Shown here piece after piece: positions 20,768 through 20,775 of a stretch of 20,775 nucleotides of DNA. The translations under genes and the position numbers were made by a program. Every line of letters begins with the position of its first letter. The first letter of the stretch is position 1. A model generated the notes under the pieces. The model ran no database searches. It worked only from the letters and a program-made list of their open reading frames with translations, and was not told the DNA's origin. This DNA comes from Ilumatobacteraceae bacterium (GTDB lineage: Bacteria; Actinomycetota; Acidimicrobiia; Acidimicrobiales; Ilumatobacteraceae): contig SKFX01000217.1 of NCBI GenBank assembly GCA_007117775.1, positions 1-20,775 on the forward strand, read 5' to 3'.

Positions 20768-20775
20768 TTGGCGGA

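Overview
The window is compact, GC-rich DNA. Most genes start at ATG or GTG, with no Shine-Dalgarno site but a TAnnnT -10 hexamer 6-9 nt upstream, so leaderless transcription looks like the default. Leaderless starts, a FmdB-type protein with a Ser-rich tail, a Glp/MoeA-type gephyrin and a GlpR/SepX-like membrane protein all point to Actinomycetota. A deep lineage such as Acidimicrobiia is my inference; there is no rRNA or other marker to prove it. I see no insertion sequence, prophage, tRNA, rRNA or CRISPR, and no stretch over 300 bases lacks a gene. This is core chromosome, not an island.

Left part (1-7200): a tandem-duplicated YccF membrane protein; an EamA-type transporter (minus); the Fe-S carrier NfuA (plus); a Cys/Met-metabolism PLP enzyme (minus); then the minus-strand pair dxs-hisN, which overlap by ATGA and combine isoprenoid precursor synthesis with a histidinol-phosphatase-like enzyme. 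Divergent from dxs is an SDR oxidoreductase.

Middle (7200-14550): a PAP2-type membrane phosphatase/transferase (minus), divergent from a ThDP-dependent acetolactate synthase-like enzyme (plus). A FlK-like acyl-CoA thioesterase (minus) is divergent from tldD-tldE and a PHP-domain phosphoesterase, which form an overlapping or tightly spaced operon. uppP (undecaprenyl-diphosphatase) follows with its own promoter.

Right part (14550-20775): a SAF-domain membrane-anchored protein and a cysteine-free FmdB/Ruc-like protein (both minus), galU, a glycolipid-binding-domain protein (minus), a MoeA/Glp gephyrin, moaA, moaC, and a GlpR/SepX-like membrane protein. This matches the conserved actinobacterial order FmdB - galU - Glp - GlpR, which links a MoeA-like protein to FtsZ and cell division. 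Here the cofactor genes moaA and moaC lie inside the module. A very strong inverted repeat sits exactly on the moeA stop, the moaA -10 box and the moaA start codon. This junction and the Glp-MoaA-MoaC-GlpR arrangement are the most interesting parts of the window.
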